A DNA stretch of 64,000 bases from Alphaproteobacteria bacterium. GTDB lineage: Bacteria > Myxococcota_A > UBA796 > CAJQPC01. The stretch spans positions 616,501 to 680,500 of the forward strand of contig JACKEV010000006.1 in the NCBI GenBank assembly GCA_020632795.1, given 5' to 3'. The number at the start of each line of letters is the position of its first letter. The first letter of the stretch is position 1. Shown here one piece after another: positions 39,139-47,508 of this stretch. The position numbers and the translations under genes are program-made. A model generated the notes under the pieces. The model was given only the letters and a program-made list of their open reading frames with translations, searched no databases and was not told the DNA's origin.

Positions 39139-39884
39139 ACCTGCCGGTCGAGGTGGTCGACGCCGCCCGGCGCGATCGCTGTGTCCTGGTCGTGGGCGCT
39201 CGCGCCAGCGCCGAGGCCGCTGAGGAGGCCGGCCAGCCCTACCCCAGCGAGAAGAAGCTCGCCCGCGCCCTGGGCGGCAAGGGTGCCGTGGCCGAGGCCT
39301 GCGCCGACCTGGAGCGCAGGCAGGGGCGGGACGCGCTGTTCGCGGCGCTCCGGGCGCAGGTGGGGCTGGAGGGGGTGTCCCCCGGGGCCTTCCACCGCGC
39401 CGCGGTCCGCCGGTTCCCGCGCATCTTCACCAGCGCCTGGGACGACCTGTTGGAGCGGGCCGCGGTTGACGCCGGCCTGGAGCCCCTGGTCGCGCAGCGG
39501 GGGGAGCCCGTGCCCGACGCCCAGCCGGGCCGCTGCGTGATCTACCGCCTGCGCGGGGGGTTCTCCGCGCCGGATGCCCTGGTGCTGACCCACGCAGACG
39601 CCCGCGCTCGGCCCATGAGCGGCCTGCGCCGCGACTTCCGCCGCTTCCTCCACAAGGAGGTCGTGTTCTTCGTGGGCTACCGACCTGACGAGCAGGACTT
39701 CGAGCAGACCTTCGAGGACTTCTCCGAGGGCTGGGGCGGTGAGCTGCCCCGCAGCCACCTCGCGGTCGCGCAGGGCCGCATCAGCGACTATCACTGGCAG
39801 AAGTGGGTGTGGCGCGGCTTGCTCCTGTTCACCGCCGATCCCGCCGAGGCCCTCTCCGAGCTGGAGCGACAGATCCATGATTGA
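39135..39884 (+). CDS. SIR2-like domain protein
   Basis: 249 residues, GTG start overlapping the kinase stop. C-V-L-V-V-G-A-R-A-S near residue 15, the helix R-R-F-P-R-I-F-T-S-A-W-D-D-L-L-E near 95 and F-F-V-G-Y-R-P-D-E-Q-D-F near 180 follow the SIR2_2 pattern (G-A-G-x-S; I-x-T-T-N-y-D-x-L-L-E; G-y-S-x-x-D), but the first Gly-rich loop is G-A-R-A-S and the Asn of T-N is Ala-Trp. Many such domains in anti-phage systems cleave NAD+. Whether this one keeps activity is open. It overlaps the FAH gene by 8 bases. Confidence 0.72.
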   Translation: MNLPVEVVDAARRDRCVLVVGARASAEAAEEAGQPYPSEKKLARALGGKGAVAEACADLERRQGRDALFAALRAQVGLEGVSPGAFHRAAVRRFPRIFTSAWDDLLERAAVDAGLEPLVAQRGEPVPDAQPGRCVIYRLRGGFSAPDALVLTHADARARPMSGLRRDFRRFLHKEVVFFVGYRPDEQDFEQTFEDFSEGWGGELPRSHLAVAQGRISDYHWQKWVWRGLLLFTADPAEALSELERQIHD

Positions 39885-40656
39885 GCGACGGGTGCGGTTC
39901 ACGGTGGATGGATCGCCGCCCCAGGTGGGGCGGCTGATCGACGGTGAGGTGCAGACCCTGGGCGCGACGGGCCTCAGCGGCGAGTCCGCCCCGGCCCGCC
40001 ACCCCCTCGACGCGGTGCGCCTGCTGGCCCCCTGTGAGCCGGGCAAGGTCATCGGCGTGGCCGCCAACTATCGCGATCACGCCGCCGAGATGGGCCGCCC
40101 CGTCCCCACCACGCCGCGCATCTTCCTCAAGGCCCAGAGCGCGGTCGTCGGCCCCGGCGACCCCATCGTCATCCCGCCGCGCACCGTCCGGGTCGACCAC
40201 GAGGCCGAGCTGGGCGTGGTCATCGGCCGACGCTGCCACCGGGTCCGCCCCGAGGACGCCCTGGAGGTCATCCTGGGCTTCACCGCGGTCAACGACGTCA
40301 CGGCGCGGGACTTCCAGCGCGCCGACGGCATCTTCGGGCGGGGCAAGGGCTTCGACACCTTCTGTCCGGTCGGGCCCTGTATCGCGGTGGGCCTGGACCC
40401 CCGCGACCTGGCCGTGCGGACGCGGGTCAACGGCGCGCTGCGCCAGGACGGCCGCACCTCGGACATGGTCTTCGACGTGCCCACCCTCATCGCCTTCATC
40501 AGCGACATCATGACCCTGATGCCCGGCGACCTCATCGCCACCGGCACCCCGGCCGGCGTCGGGCCCATCCAGCCGGGCGACCTCGTCGAGATCGAGGTGG
40601 AGGGGGTCGGCGTGCTCTCCAACCCGGTCTGCGCCCGCGACGACCGCGAGGGCTGA
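39877..40656 (+). CDS. Fumarylacetoacetate hydrolase-family protein
   Basis: 259 residues. G-V-A-A-N-Y-R-D-H-A-A-E-M, P-R-I-F-L-K-A-Q-S-A-V, the metal ligands in V-D-H-E-A-E-L-G-V-V-I-G, F-T-A-V-N-D-V-T-A-R-D, and G-D-L-I-A-T-G-T-P-A-G-V-G-P are all family hallmarks. These Mg2+ enzymes cleave or decarboxylate C-C bonds of acylpyruvates and related diketo acids. ATG 39877 lies inside the 3' end of the SIR2-like gene. Its substrate cannot be told from sequence. Confidence 0.9.
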   Translation: MIERRVRFTVDGSPPQVGRLIDGEVQTLGATGLSGESAPARHPLDAVRLLAPCEPGKVIGVAANYRDHAAEMGRPVPTTPRIFLKAQSAVVGPGDPIVIPPRTVRVDHEAELGVVIGRRCHRVRPEDALEVILGFTAVNDVTARDFQRADGIFGRGKGFDTFCPVGPCIAVGLDPRDLAVRTRVNGALRQDGRTSDMVFDVPTLIAFISDIMTLMPGDLIATGTPAGVGPIQPGDLVEIEVEGVGVLSNPVCARDDREG

Positions 40657-41672
40657 TGGATCCGCTGGTCCGCAACGTGGTCGCGGCGGGGGTGGCCCTC
40701 GGCGTGGGCCTGCTGCTGGGGCCGCTGCGGCGCTGGGGGTGGCTGTCGGGCCTGCTGCTCGGCGGCGCGGTGGGCGTCGCCTTCGCCATCGGCGTCGCGG
40801 ACACCGCCCGCCCCTGGGAGGGCGCGCCGCTGATGTCGCTGGCGGTGCTGGTGGGCTGGCTGGCGCTGGGCAGCGTCGCGCGGGCCTGTGGCGGAGCGTT
40901 TTCGTTGGGCGGGATGGGGGGCACGGCGCTGCTCTCCGGGGCCCTGATGGGGGACCTCGCGGCGGCGGCCCTGCTGGCGCCCCAGTGCGAGGACCCCCGC
41001 GACGCCGCAAAGGTCGCGCTGGTGGCCTCGGCGGGCGGCATGCTCGGGCCGCTGGGCACGCCGGCCGGCACGCTGCTGGTGGGCGCGGACGCCCTGTGGC
41101 CCCTGGCGCTGGTGACGGCGCTGGTGGCCTGGCCGCGGGGCCCGGCGCCGGAGGGGAACCCGATGGCGGCGGGCGTGCTGGCCCTCGCGGCGGTCCTCAC
41201 GGCGGTGGTGGGGCCGCTGGTCGGCCTCGGGGCGGGGCTGGTGGGCTTCCTGGCCCTCTCGCCCCGGAGCGCGCTGGACGGGCTTCGGGCCCTGCCGATC
41301 GCGCCTGCGCTCTGGCTGGGCACGTGGACCGGGCTGATCTGGTTGGCGCGCCGCGCCGGGCTCTTCGTGGACCTCGGGGTCGGGCTCAACAGGATCGAGG
41401 AGCTGGCCCCCGGCGCGCTGGCCCCCGGCCTCGCGCTGTCCGGGGCCCTGGTGGGCGCGCTGGCGGGCGAGCCGGCCGGCGCGATGTTGGGGGAGGCCGC
41501 GCTGACCGCCTCTGTCGTCCCGGCCGATCCGGCGCGGCTGACCTGGCTGGCTGGCGGGCTGGCCGTGGGCGGGCTGGGGCCGCTGCTGGCCTCCGGCGCC
41601 TGGCGGGCGGGGCTTCGGACGTGGGGGCTCCAGCTGCTCGTTTTGATAGCCTGGGTCCTCATCCTCTCCTGA
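40656..41672 (+). CDS. Multi-pass membrane protein, unknown; ion-transporter-like motifs
   Basis: 338 residues with nine or ten hydrophobic helices. G-D-L-A-A-A-A-L-L-A-P and S-A-G-G-M-L-G-P-L-G-T-P-A-G-T-L-L in the first half and E-P-A-G-A-M-L-G-E-A-A-L in the second resemble the re-entrant loops of arsenite/Na+:H+ (NhaD/ArsB-type) carriers, but overall it is shorter and Ala/Leu/Gly-rich. ATG overlaps the FAH stop by one base (TGATG). Probably a transporter, substrate unknown. ggt follows after 12 bases. Confidence 0.6.
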   Translation: MDPLVRNVVAAGVALGVGLLLGPLRRWGWLSGLLLGGAVGVAFAIGVADTARPWEGAPLMSLAVLVGWLALGSVARACGGAFSLGGMGGTALLSGALMGDLAAAALLAPQCEDPRDAAKVALVASAGGMLGPLGTPAGTLLVGADALWPLALVTALVAWPRGPAPEGNPMAAGVLALAAVLTAVVGPLVGLGAGLVGFLALSPRSALDGLRALPIAPALWLGTWTGLIWLARRAGLFVDLGVGLNRIEELAPGALAPGLALSGALVGALAGEPAGAMLGEAALTASVVPADPARLTWLAGGLAVGGLGPLLASGAWRAGLRTWGLQLLVLIAWVLILS

Positions 41673-41684
41673 GGGAGCGCGCCG

Positions 41685-43364
41685 ATGAAACGCAACTTCT
41701 TGGTTGCCCTTTTGCTGGGGGTGGGGCTCACCGCGCTGGCGGAGGCGCCGCCGCCGGCGCAGGGCCGGGCGGGCATGGTCGCCGCTGACCACGCGCTCGC
41801 CTCCCAGGCCGGCGCGGAGATCCTGGCGCAAGGCGGCAACGCCGTGGACGCGGCCATCGCCGCTGCGCTCTCGGCCGGCGTGGTGCAGCCGGCCGGCTCC
41901 GGGCTGGGCGGGGGCGGCTTCGCGGTGGTGGTCGACGGCGCGCGCGTCGGGGTCCTCGACTTTCGGGAGGTCGCCCCGGCGGCCGGCCACGCGAAGATGT
42001 TCCAGGACGCCCAGGGCGAGGTCATCGAGGGCGCGAGCACCACCGGCGGGCTGGCCGTGGCCGTGCCCGGAGAGCCTCGGGGGCTGGTGGCGCTGCACCA
42101 GCGCTATGGCTCGCTCCCGCTCTCCCGGCTCGCCGCCCCGGCCATCCAGCAGGCCCGCAAGGGTTTCGCGGTGGGGGCGCACCTGGCCGGCGCCGCGGCC
42201 CGCTACCCCGAGCTGGCCCCGGCCTTCTTCGACGGTGCAACGGCCCCGCCGGAGCGTGGGGTGGTCGTCCGCCGGGCCCGCCTCGCCGCGACCCTGAGCG
42301 CCTGGGCCCGCAGCGGCGGCGAGGCCCTGTACGCCGGCAGCCTGGCGGACGATCTGGTCGCCGCCGTGCAGGGCACGGGCGGGGTGCTCACCGCCGAGGA
42401 TCTCGCCGCCTACGCGCCCAAGGAGCGGGAGGTCCTGCGGGGCTCCTACCGGGGCTACACCGTGCTCACCATGCCGCCGCCCTCGTCCGGCGGCGCGGTG
42501 CTGCTCCAGGTGCTCGGCGTGTTGGAAGCCTGGGATCTCAATGCGCTGGGACACAACTCTTCAAGCCATGTCCACCTCCTGGCCGAGGCCATGAAGCACG
42601 CCTACGCCGACCGGGCGCGGCTCATGGGCGACCCGGACTTCGTCGAGGTGCCGGTGGAGCGCATGCTCTCCAGCGAGCGCATCGAGGCGGTGCGTCGGGC
42701 CATCTACCCGGGGCTCACCTTCGAGAAGGCGTACTACGGCCTGCCGGTGGACCCGGGCCAGGATGCCGGCACCCAGCACATCTCGGTCATCGACGCCGAC
42801 GGGATGGCCGTGGCCCTCACCACCACCATCAACACCAGCTTCGGCAGCAAGGTGGTGGCCCCGAAGTCCGGGATCATCCTGAACAACGAGATGGACGACT
42901 TCGTGGCGCGCCCCGGCGTGCCCAACGCCTACGGCCTGATCGGCCGGGAGGCCAACGCGGTGGAGCCGGGCAAGCGGCCCCTCTCGTCGATGACCCCCAC
43001 CGTCGTGCTCGACCCCGAGGGGCGTGTGGTGATGGCCATCGGGGCGTCCGGGGGGCCGACGATCATCAGCAGCACGCTCCAGGTCCTGAGCAACGTCATC
43101 GACTTCGGCATGGACCCCCAGGAGGCGGTGTCCGCGCCCCGCATGCACCACCAGTGGGTGCCCGAGAAGCTCTTCCTGGACGACGGCTTCCCGCGGGACG
43201 TTCAGGACAACCTGCGCGCCCGGGGGCACGAGGTCGCGGAGTGGTCGCGCTTCTCGTCGGTGCAGCTCGTGGTGGTGACCGAGGAGGGCCTGTTCGAGGG
43301 CGCCTCCGACCCCTCCAAGGGGGGGGGACCCGCCGCCGCTACCCCGGGTTCGGGCGGCCGGTGA
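41685..43364 (+). CDS. ggt: Gamma-glutamyltransferase
   Basis: 559 residues with a signal peptide (L-L-L-G-V-G-L-T-A-L-A). A-L-A-S-Q-A-G-A-E-I-L-A-Q-G-G-N-A-V-D-A-A, G-S-G-L-G-G-G-G-F, and the self-cleavage site D-A-G-T-Q-H-I-S-V-I-D with Thr 363 as new N-terminal nucleophile mark the enzyme; the second residue is Gln rather than the usual Thr of T-T-H. L-S-S-M-T-P-T and G-A-S-G-G-P-T-I-I-S are conserved in the small subunit. It degrades glutathione or gamma-glutamyl compounds in the periplasm. Its 3' end overlaps the BMC-domain gene by 26 bases, tail to tail. Confidence 0.94.
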   Translation: MKRNFLVALLLGVGLTALAEAPPPAQGRAGMVAADHALASQAGAEILAQGGNAVDAAIAAALSAGVVQPAGSGLGGGGFAVVVDGARVGVLDFREVAPAAGHAKMFQDAQGEVIEGASTTGGLAVAVPGEPRGLVALHQRYGSLPLSRLAAPAIQQARKGFAVGAHLAGAAARYPELAPAFFDGATAPPERGVVVRRARLAATLSAWARSGGEALYAGSLADDLVAAVQGTGGVLTAEDLAAYAPKEREVLRGSYRGYTVLTMPPPSSGGAVLLQVLGVLEAWDLNALGHNSSSHVHLLAEAMKHAYADRARLMGDPDFVEVPVERMLSSERIEAVRRAIYPGLTFEKAYYGLPVDPGQDAGTQHISVIDADGMAVALTTTINTSFGSKVVAPKSGIILNNEMDDFVARPGVPNAYGLIGREANAVEPGKRPLSSMTPTVVLDPEGRVVMAIGASGGPTIISSTLQVLSNVIDFGMDPQEAVSAPRMHHQWVPEKLFLDDGFPRDVQDNLRARGHEVAEWSRFSSVQLVVVTEEGLFEGASDPSKGGGPAAATPGSGGR

Positions 43365-43980
43365 TCTCGGCGAGCGCGGCCAGCGCGGCCTTGGCGGCCT
43401 CGGCGATCTCGTCCTCGCTGCCGCCCAGGTAGACCCGCCCGAACGCGCCGAAGGAGAGGAACTCCAGCACGTCGATGTTCGCGGCCTTCTCGGCCTCGTT
43501 GGTGGCCAGCAGCGCGTAGCCGGCGGGGTGGGTCTCCAGGATGTAGAGGGTCGTGGTCTCGTGGATGTAGTTGCCGTGGCGGAACCGGTTCACGATCTGG
43601 GCGTGGTAGCCCGTGATGCCGTGGATCTCCTGGTTGGAGACCACGCGGGGCTTGAGCCGGTCCTCCATCTTGATGTTCAGCTCCTCCTGGATCGCGTCGC
43701 CGGCCGCGCGCACCTGCCCCTGATCGCGGTGGTGGACCTCCAGCACGCCGGAGCGGCGCTCGACGATCTGGATGCCCGGCGTGCAGGACGTGCGCTTGAG
43801 CACCACGTCGGTGACCCGGTTGATGTCCATGCCCGGGGACACCTCCACGAACAGGCTCGCGTCGCCCTCCAGCGGCATGTAGCCCCGGGAGATGGTGCCC
43901 AGGAAGCCGGCCGTCTGGGGCTGGAGGATGTCGATGTAGGTGAAGGTCCGAAGGTCGATGGCGCTGGTTGCCACACGCAC
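43339..43980 (-). CDS. Tandem BMC-like (microcompartment shell) domain protein
   Basis: 213 residues from GTG 43980. The second half (about 140-205) has the BMC pattern: Y-I-L-E-T-H-P-A-G-Y, N-E-A-E-K-A-A-N-I-D-V-L-E-F, F-G-R-V-Y-L-G-G-S-E-D-E-I and a closing Ala-rich helix. The first half (about 12-105; Y-I-D-I-L-Q-P-Q-T-A-G-F, D-A-S-L-F-V-E-V-S-P-G, D-V-V-L-K-R-T-S-C-T-P-G-I-Q-I) looks like a second, divergent BMC domain. Such two-domain BMC-like proteins are known from deltaproteobacteria. No other shell or encapsulated-enzyme gene is near, so it may not form an organelle. It converges with ggt. Confidence 0.7.
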   Translation of the reverse strand: MRVATSAIDLRTFTYIDILQPQTAGFLGTISRGYMPLEGDASLFVEVSPGMDINRVTDVVLKRTSCTPGIQIVERRSGVLEVHHRDQGQVRAAGDAIQEELNIKMEDRLKPRVVSNQEIHGITGYHAQIVNRFRHGNYIHETTTLYILETHPAGYALLATNEAEKAANIDVLEFLSFGAFGRVYLGGSEDEIAEAAKAALAALAEITGRPNPG

Positions 43981-44099
43981 TCCTGGCGAAGCGGACAGGA
44001 AGAGGGGGTTCTACCGGGTGGCCCCCTGGCGGTCAAGCGGTGCTGCAAACTCCGCGCGCCCGTGGTAGTTTTTCGGTCGCCTCCTGCGAAGGTTGACTC

Positions 44100-44627
44100 A
44101 TGAAGGGACCCCTCTTCGTCCTCGCTCCCGCGCTGGCCCTGGCTGCGCTGACCGGCTGCGCGTCGGAGTGCAAGGATCCCCAGCACATCAACGGCTCCTA
44201 CACCGTCTTCTCCACGGCCACCCCCAACGAGACGCAGTCCACAGCGCTGGGCGTGATGGCCACCTACGTGCCGTTCTACAACGGCACCCGGGACTGGGAG
44301 ATCCGCTACGTGCCCGCCAGCGGCAAGGTCACCATGCTGATCGACGCGCAGGAGCTGACAGCGAACTACACCGAGGATCCCACCAACTGCAACCTCTTCC
44401 AGCTCGAGGTCAAGGACGGCGCCTGGTCGGGTGACGCCACGCAGATCACCGACACCGAGCCCGTCACCAGCAACCACAGCATCTCGTGGACCGCCGAGCT
44501 GGTGTGGCAGGGCGACGACCTCTCCGGCTCGTACGCGGTGACCGACAACTGGACCAAGTCCACCGCCGAGTCCGGCACCTACGTGGGCACGGGGTATCTG
44601 TCCGGGACGCTGCAGGGCGACGAGTGA
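44100..44627 (+). CDS. Lipoprotein, unknown function
   Basis: 175 residues. Lipobox A-A-L-T-G-C-A-S-E-C near residue 20, with Cys in the mature part (A-S-E-C, T-N-C-N-L). The rest is beta-rich and polar (N-G-S-Y-T-V-F-S-T-A, R-D-W-E-I-R-Y-V-P, L-S-G-S-Y-A-V-T-D-N-W), consistent with a small barrel or sandwich. No acidic spacer, unlike several others here. No family recognised. Confidence 0.72.
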   Translation: MKGPLFVLAPALALAALTGCASECKDPQHINGSYTVFSTATPNETQSTALGVMATYVPFYNGTRDWEIRYVPASGKVTMLIDAQELTANYTEDPTNCNLFQLEVKDGAWSGDATQITDTEPVTSNHSISWTAELVWQGDDLSGSYAVTDNWTKSTAESGTYVGTGYLSGTLQGDE

Positions 44628-44690
44628 GCCTCGCGCGGGGCGCGGACATCGGTTAGGCCGTCGGCTCGAACATGAGCCGGAGGCCCCCGC

Positions 44691-45440
44691 ATGTACAACC
44701 TGCTCATCGCGCTCGCCGCCGCTGCGGCCGCTTTCGGCCTGGGCGCGCTCGCTGGCCAGTGGGTCTACGGCGTCGTACCGGCGCTGCTCGTGTTCCCCGT
44801 CATCTACTTCGTGCTCGCGCGCCGCACCGGCAAGCAGCTCGAGGCCGTGATGAAGGAGGCGATGGAGGCCATCCAGGCCCGCCGCATCGACGAGGGCCGC
44901 GCGATCCTGGAGAGCGCCATGCCGCTGGGGCGCTGGCAGTTCCTGGTGACCCAGCAGATCTACGCCCAGCTCGGCACGCTGGAGTACATCCAGCGGAACT
45001 TCGCCAAGGCCCGCCCCCTGCTGGAGAAGACCTGGTCCCGCAACTGGCAGTCGGCGGGCCTGCTCGCGGCGCTGGACATGCGCGACAAGAAGCACGACGC
45101 GGCCATCGAGCGGATGGAGAAGGCCTCCACCTTCGGCCGACGGGAGCCCCTGTACTGGGCGCTCCTTGCCTTCATCCTGATCGACGCACGGAAGGCCGAC
45201 CAGGCGCTGCTCAAGCTCTCCGAGGCCCAGGAGGCCCTGCCCGACAGCGCCGCGATCAAGGAGCTGCGCTCGGCGGTGGCCAACGACCGACTCAAGCGCT
45301 TCCGCTGGGCCCAGGTCTTCGGCCAGGGCTGGTACCAGTTCTTCCCCGAGCACGTCCCCGGGGCGACCACCGCGCGCCAGCAGGCCGCGAAGCTGGGCTA
45401 CCAGCGCGGCGGCAAGACCTGGCCGGGGCCGCGTCGGTAG
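44691..45440 (+). CDS. Membrane-anchored TPR-type protein
   Basis: 249 residues. Two membrane helices at the N-terminus (about 4-24 and 28-44) precede a helical repeat domain (E-A-M-E-A-I-Q-A-R-R-I-D-E-G-R-A, then A-K-A-R-P-L-L-E-K-T-W and A-I-E-R-M-E-K-A-S) with TPR spacing. It ends basic (Y-Q-R-G-G-K-T-W-P-G-P-R-R). Probably a scaffold facing the cytoplasm. It meets the rhomboid gene tail to tail with no bases between. Confidence 0.68.
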   Translation: MYNLLIALAAAAAAFGLGALAGQWVYGVVPALLVFPVIYFVLARRTGKQLEAVMKEAMEAIQARRIDEGRAILESAMPLGRWQFLVTQQIYAQLGTLEYIQRNFAKARPLLEKTWSRNWQSAGLLAALDMRDKKHDAAIERMEKASTFGRREPLYWALLAFILIDARKADQALLKLSEAQEALPDSAAIKELRSAVANDRLKRFRWAQVFGQGWYQFFPEHVPGATTARQQAAKLGYQRGGKTWPGPRR

Positions 45441-47084
45441 TCAGGGCTCGGCGCGGGTCTGCATGGCCCGCTCGATGAGGTACTCCTCGGGCCAGCGGAC
45501 CCTGGCCTCCTGCAGCAGGGCGTCGGCCATGTCCGACGCGCCCATGCGGTCGTAGGCCTCGGCGGCCTGCAGCACCACGCGGACGTCGTCGCTGTGGGCC
45601 TCGACCAGCTCGCGCACCCGCTCGATGGAGCCCCGCGAAGGGTAGTCCGCGTAATACGCCAGGATGGAGACGGCGACGCGGGGGCGCTTCTCCCGTGCGT
45701 ACCGATACGCGCGCTCAAACGCCTGCTCCGCCTCCTCGGGGTAGCCGGCCGTGGCCGCCGCGCGCCCCAGCTCCCACGCGGGCTTCCAGGAGCGCCGGTT
45801 GCGCTGGGAGCGCAGGCGCGCCTCCTCCAGCTCGGGGGGATCGTCCAGGGTGACCCCCTGGAACATGCGGGCGGCGAGCTGGGCGTAGCGCCAGCCCTGG
45901 GATTGCTCGGCGTGGAGGTGGACCCGGTAGACGTGGGCGCCCTGGGTGATGAGCAGCGCCTCCATGACCTGGGGGGTGCCGGCCAGGTTGAAGCGCAGGG
46001 TGAGGCGCGCGGCCTCCCAGCCGCCGACCTGCACCGACCCCTTGCGGGTCACCTGGATGGCCTGGGCGCGGGCGTCGAGCTGCTCGATGAAGGCGTCGAC
46101 CGCCTCGTCGGTGCTCAAGGGGCGGCTGTAGGTGCGCGTGGTGGCCACGAAGGCCGCCTTCCGGGTCTCGGAGAGCCGCCCCCAGTCGTCGGTGAAGGTC
46201 CAGCCTTCCTTCCAGGGGCGGGGGCAGGGGGCGCTCAGGCCGCCGACCTCCACCGCGCTCAGCGGGACCAGCCGCGGCCCCCAGGCGGCCACGCCGATCA
46301 GCGTGCCGACGCAGAGCGCCATCACCGCCCGGCGCACGAAGCGGTTCTCCGCGCGGTAGCGCTCGAAGGCGTCGGGCTGGAGCCAGGTCGCCATGGCCGC
46401 GCCGCCGAACAGGCCGCCCAGGTGCCCCCAGTTGTCCACGGTGGACGAGGAGATCCCGAGGAACAGGGGGTAGACGAGGTAGGGGAGGATCGCCCAGCCG
46501 AAGTACTGGCGGGCCACCTCCGGCAGCCGGTCCTCGTGCTTCCAGCCGAACACCACCGATGCCGCGATGAGCCCGAAGTCGCCCCCGGACGCGCCCAGGC
46601 TGGGGCGCCCCGGGCTCATCATCATGGAGAGCAGCCCGCCGGTGATCACCGAGACCAGGTAGACCGAGGCCAGGTTGCGCCCGCCCATGGCCCGCTCCAG
46701 GTTCATCCCGGCGTAGGCCAGGAACAGCATGTTCAAAGCGAGGTGGGTGAAGCTCAGGTGCAGGAAGCCGTAGGTGAGCAGGCGGTACACCTCGCCGGTC
46801 TCCAGGACGGCGGGGGCCCAGTTGGTGAACCGATCGACCAGCAGGTCGGCCGCCCCGGGCAGCTTCGACCACAGGTAGACGCGGACCTGGGAGCCCACGA
46901 GCACGGCGGTGACCAGGGGCGCGGCGTTTCGCAGGCTCCACCGGAACCGGCGCTCCTCGGGGTCGGCGAGGGTCTCGAACAGCTCCAGCTCGCCCAGGGG
47001 CACGAAGCGCCGCCCGGTGACCACGTCGAGGCGCACCAGCGTGTCGGCGGTCAGCTCGCCGCGGCGCACCCGGTCCTCGAACAC
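45441..47084 (-). CDS. Rhomboid-family intramembrane protease with C-terminal TPR-like region
   Basis: 547 residues from GTG 47084. The six-helix rhomboid core (about 55-280) has H-L-A-L-N-M-L-F-L, the catalytic Ser in G-A-S-G-G-D-F-G-L and the catalytic His in W-G-H-L-G-G-L-F-G-G, so it should be active. A periplasmic or cytosolic domain (about 300-440) and TPR-like helices (E-L-G-R-A-A-A-T-A-G-Y-P-E-E-A-E-Q-A-F) follow. The N-terminus (E-V-F-E-D-R-V-R-R-G-E-L-T-A-D-T-L-V) resembles a GYF_2-type domain that continues upstream in frame to a CTG at 47135, itself preceded by GGAGG; the true start may be there. Confidence 0.82.
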   Translation of the reverse strand: MFEDRVRRGELTADTLVRLDVVTGRRFVPLGELELFETLADPEERRFRWSLRNAAPLVTAVLVGSQVRVYLWSKLPGAADLLVDRFTNWAPAVLETGEVYRLLTYGFLHLSFTHLALNMLFLAYAGMNLERAMGGRNLASVYLVSVITGGLLSMMMSPGRPSLGASGGDFGLIAASVVFGWKHEDRLPEVARQYFGWAILPYLVYPLFLGISSSTVDNWGHLGGLFGGAAMATWLQPDAFERYRAENRFVRRAVMALCVGTLIGVAAWGPRLVPLSAVEVGGLSAPCPRPWKEGWTFTDDWGRLSETRKAAFVATTRTYSRPLSTDEAVDAFIEQLDARAQAIQVTRKGSVQVGGWEAARLTLRFNLAGTPQVMEALLITQGAHVYRVHLHAEQSQGWRYAQLAARMFQGVTLDDPPELEEARLRSQRNRRSWKPAWELGRAAATAGYPEEAEQAFERAYRYAREKRPRVAVSILAYYADYPSRGSIERVRELVEAHSDDVRVVLQAAEAYDRMGASDMADALLQEARVRWPEEYLIERAMQTRAEP

Positions 47085-47145
47085 CTCCAGCGGGAGCTGC
47101 TCGACGCCGTCGGGGCCCTTGATCTCGACGCTCAGGGGACCTCCC

Positions 47146-47490
47146 TCAGCTCGCGATCTGCGCCGCGGCGTCGATCAGCTTGAGGAACCACCAAAGCTCC
47201 AGCCCGGCGACCCCCAGGCTGAGGAGCTGCGCAGCGATGCCATACCGGCGCCCCCGGCCCCGCCAGTCCTGGACCATCGACGCCGCCGCCGCGGTCAGCG
47301 CCAGCAGCACCGGGGTCCAGGGGAAGGGCAGGTCCGGCATCTCCGGCTCGGGCTCGCCGCCGTACATGCGCACGCCCATGGCCAGGTAGGGGCCGGTGGT
47401 GTTGAGGATCACCACCATGCCCGCGGCAAACACCCAGAAGGAGATGGCGCTCAAGCGGGCCATCGCAGCGCGGATGCGTTTGAAGTCCAT
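47146..47490 (-). CDS. Small membrane protein, unknown function
   Basis: 114 residues with three hydrophobic helices (about 12-32, 55-72 and 88-106) and a polar loop G-G-E-P-E-P-E-M-P-D between the first two. No family recognised. Its stop is near the possible rhomboid start, so the two may be co-expressed. Confidence 0.6.
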   Translation of the reverse strand: MDFKRIRAAMARLSAISFWVFAAGMVVILNTTGPYLAMGVRMYGGEPEPEMPDLPFPWTPVLLALTAAAASMVQDWRGRGRRYGIAAQLLSLGVAGLELWWFLKLIDAAAQIAS

Positions 47491-47508
47491 GGGTCCAGCG
47501 TACCCCGA

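Noticed and set aside
40077..42554. Minus-strand frame of 825 codons opposite FAH, the membrane protein and ggt
   Set aside because: Low-complexity Arg/Pro/Gln/His product, no motif, and it crosses three well-supported plus-strand genes.
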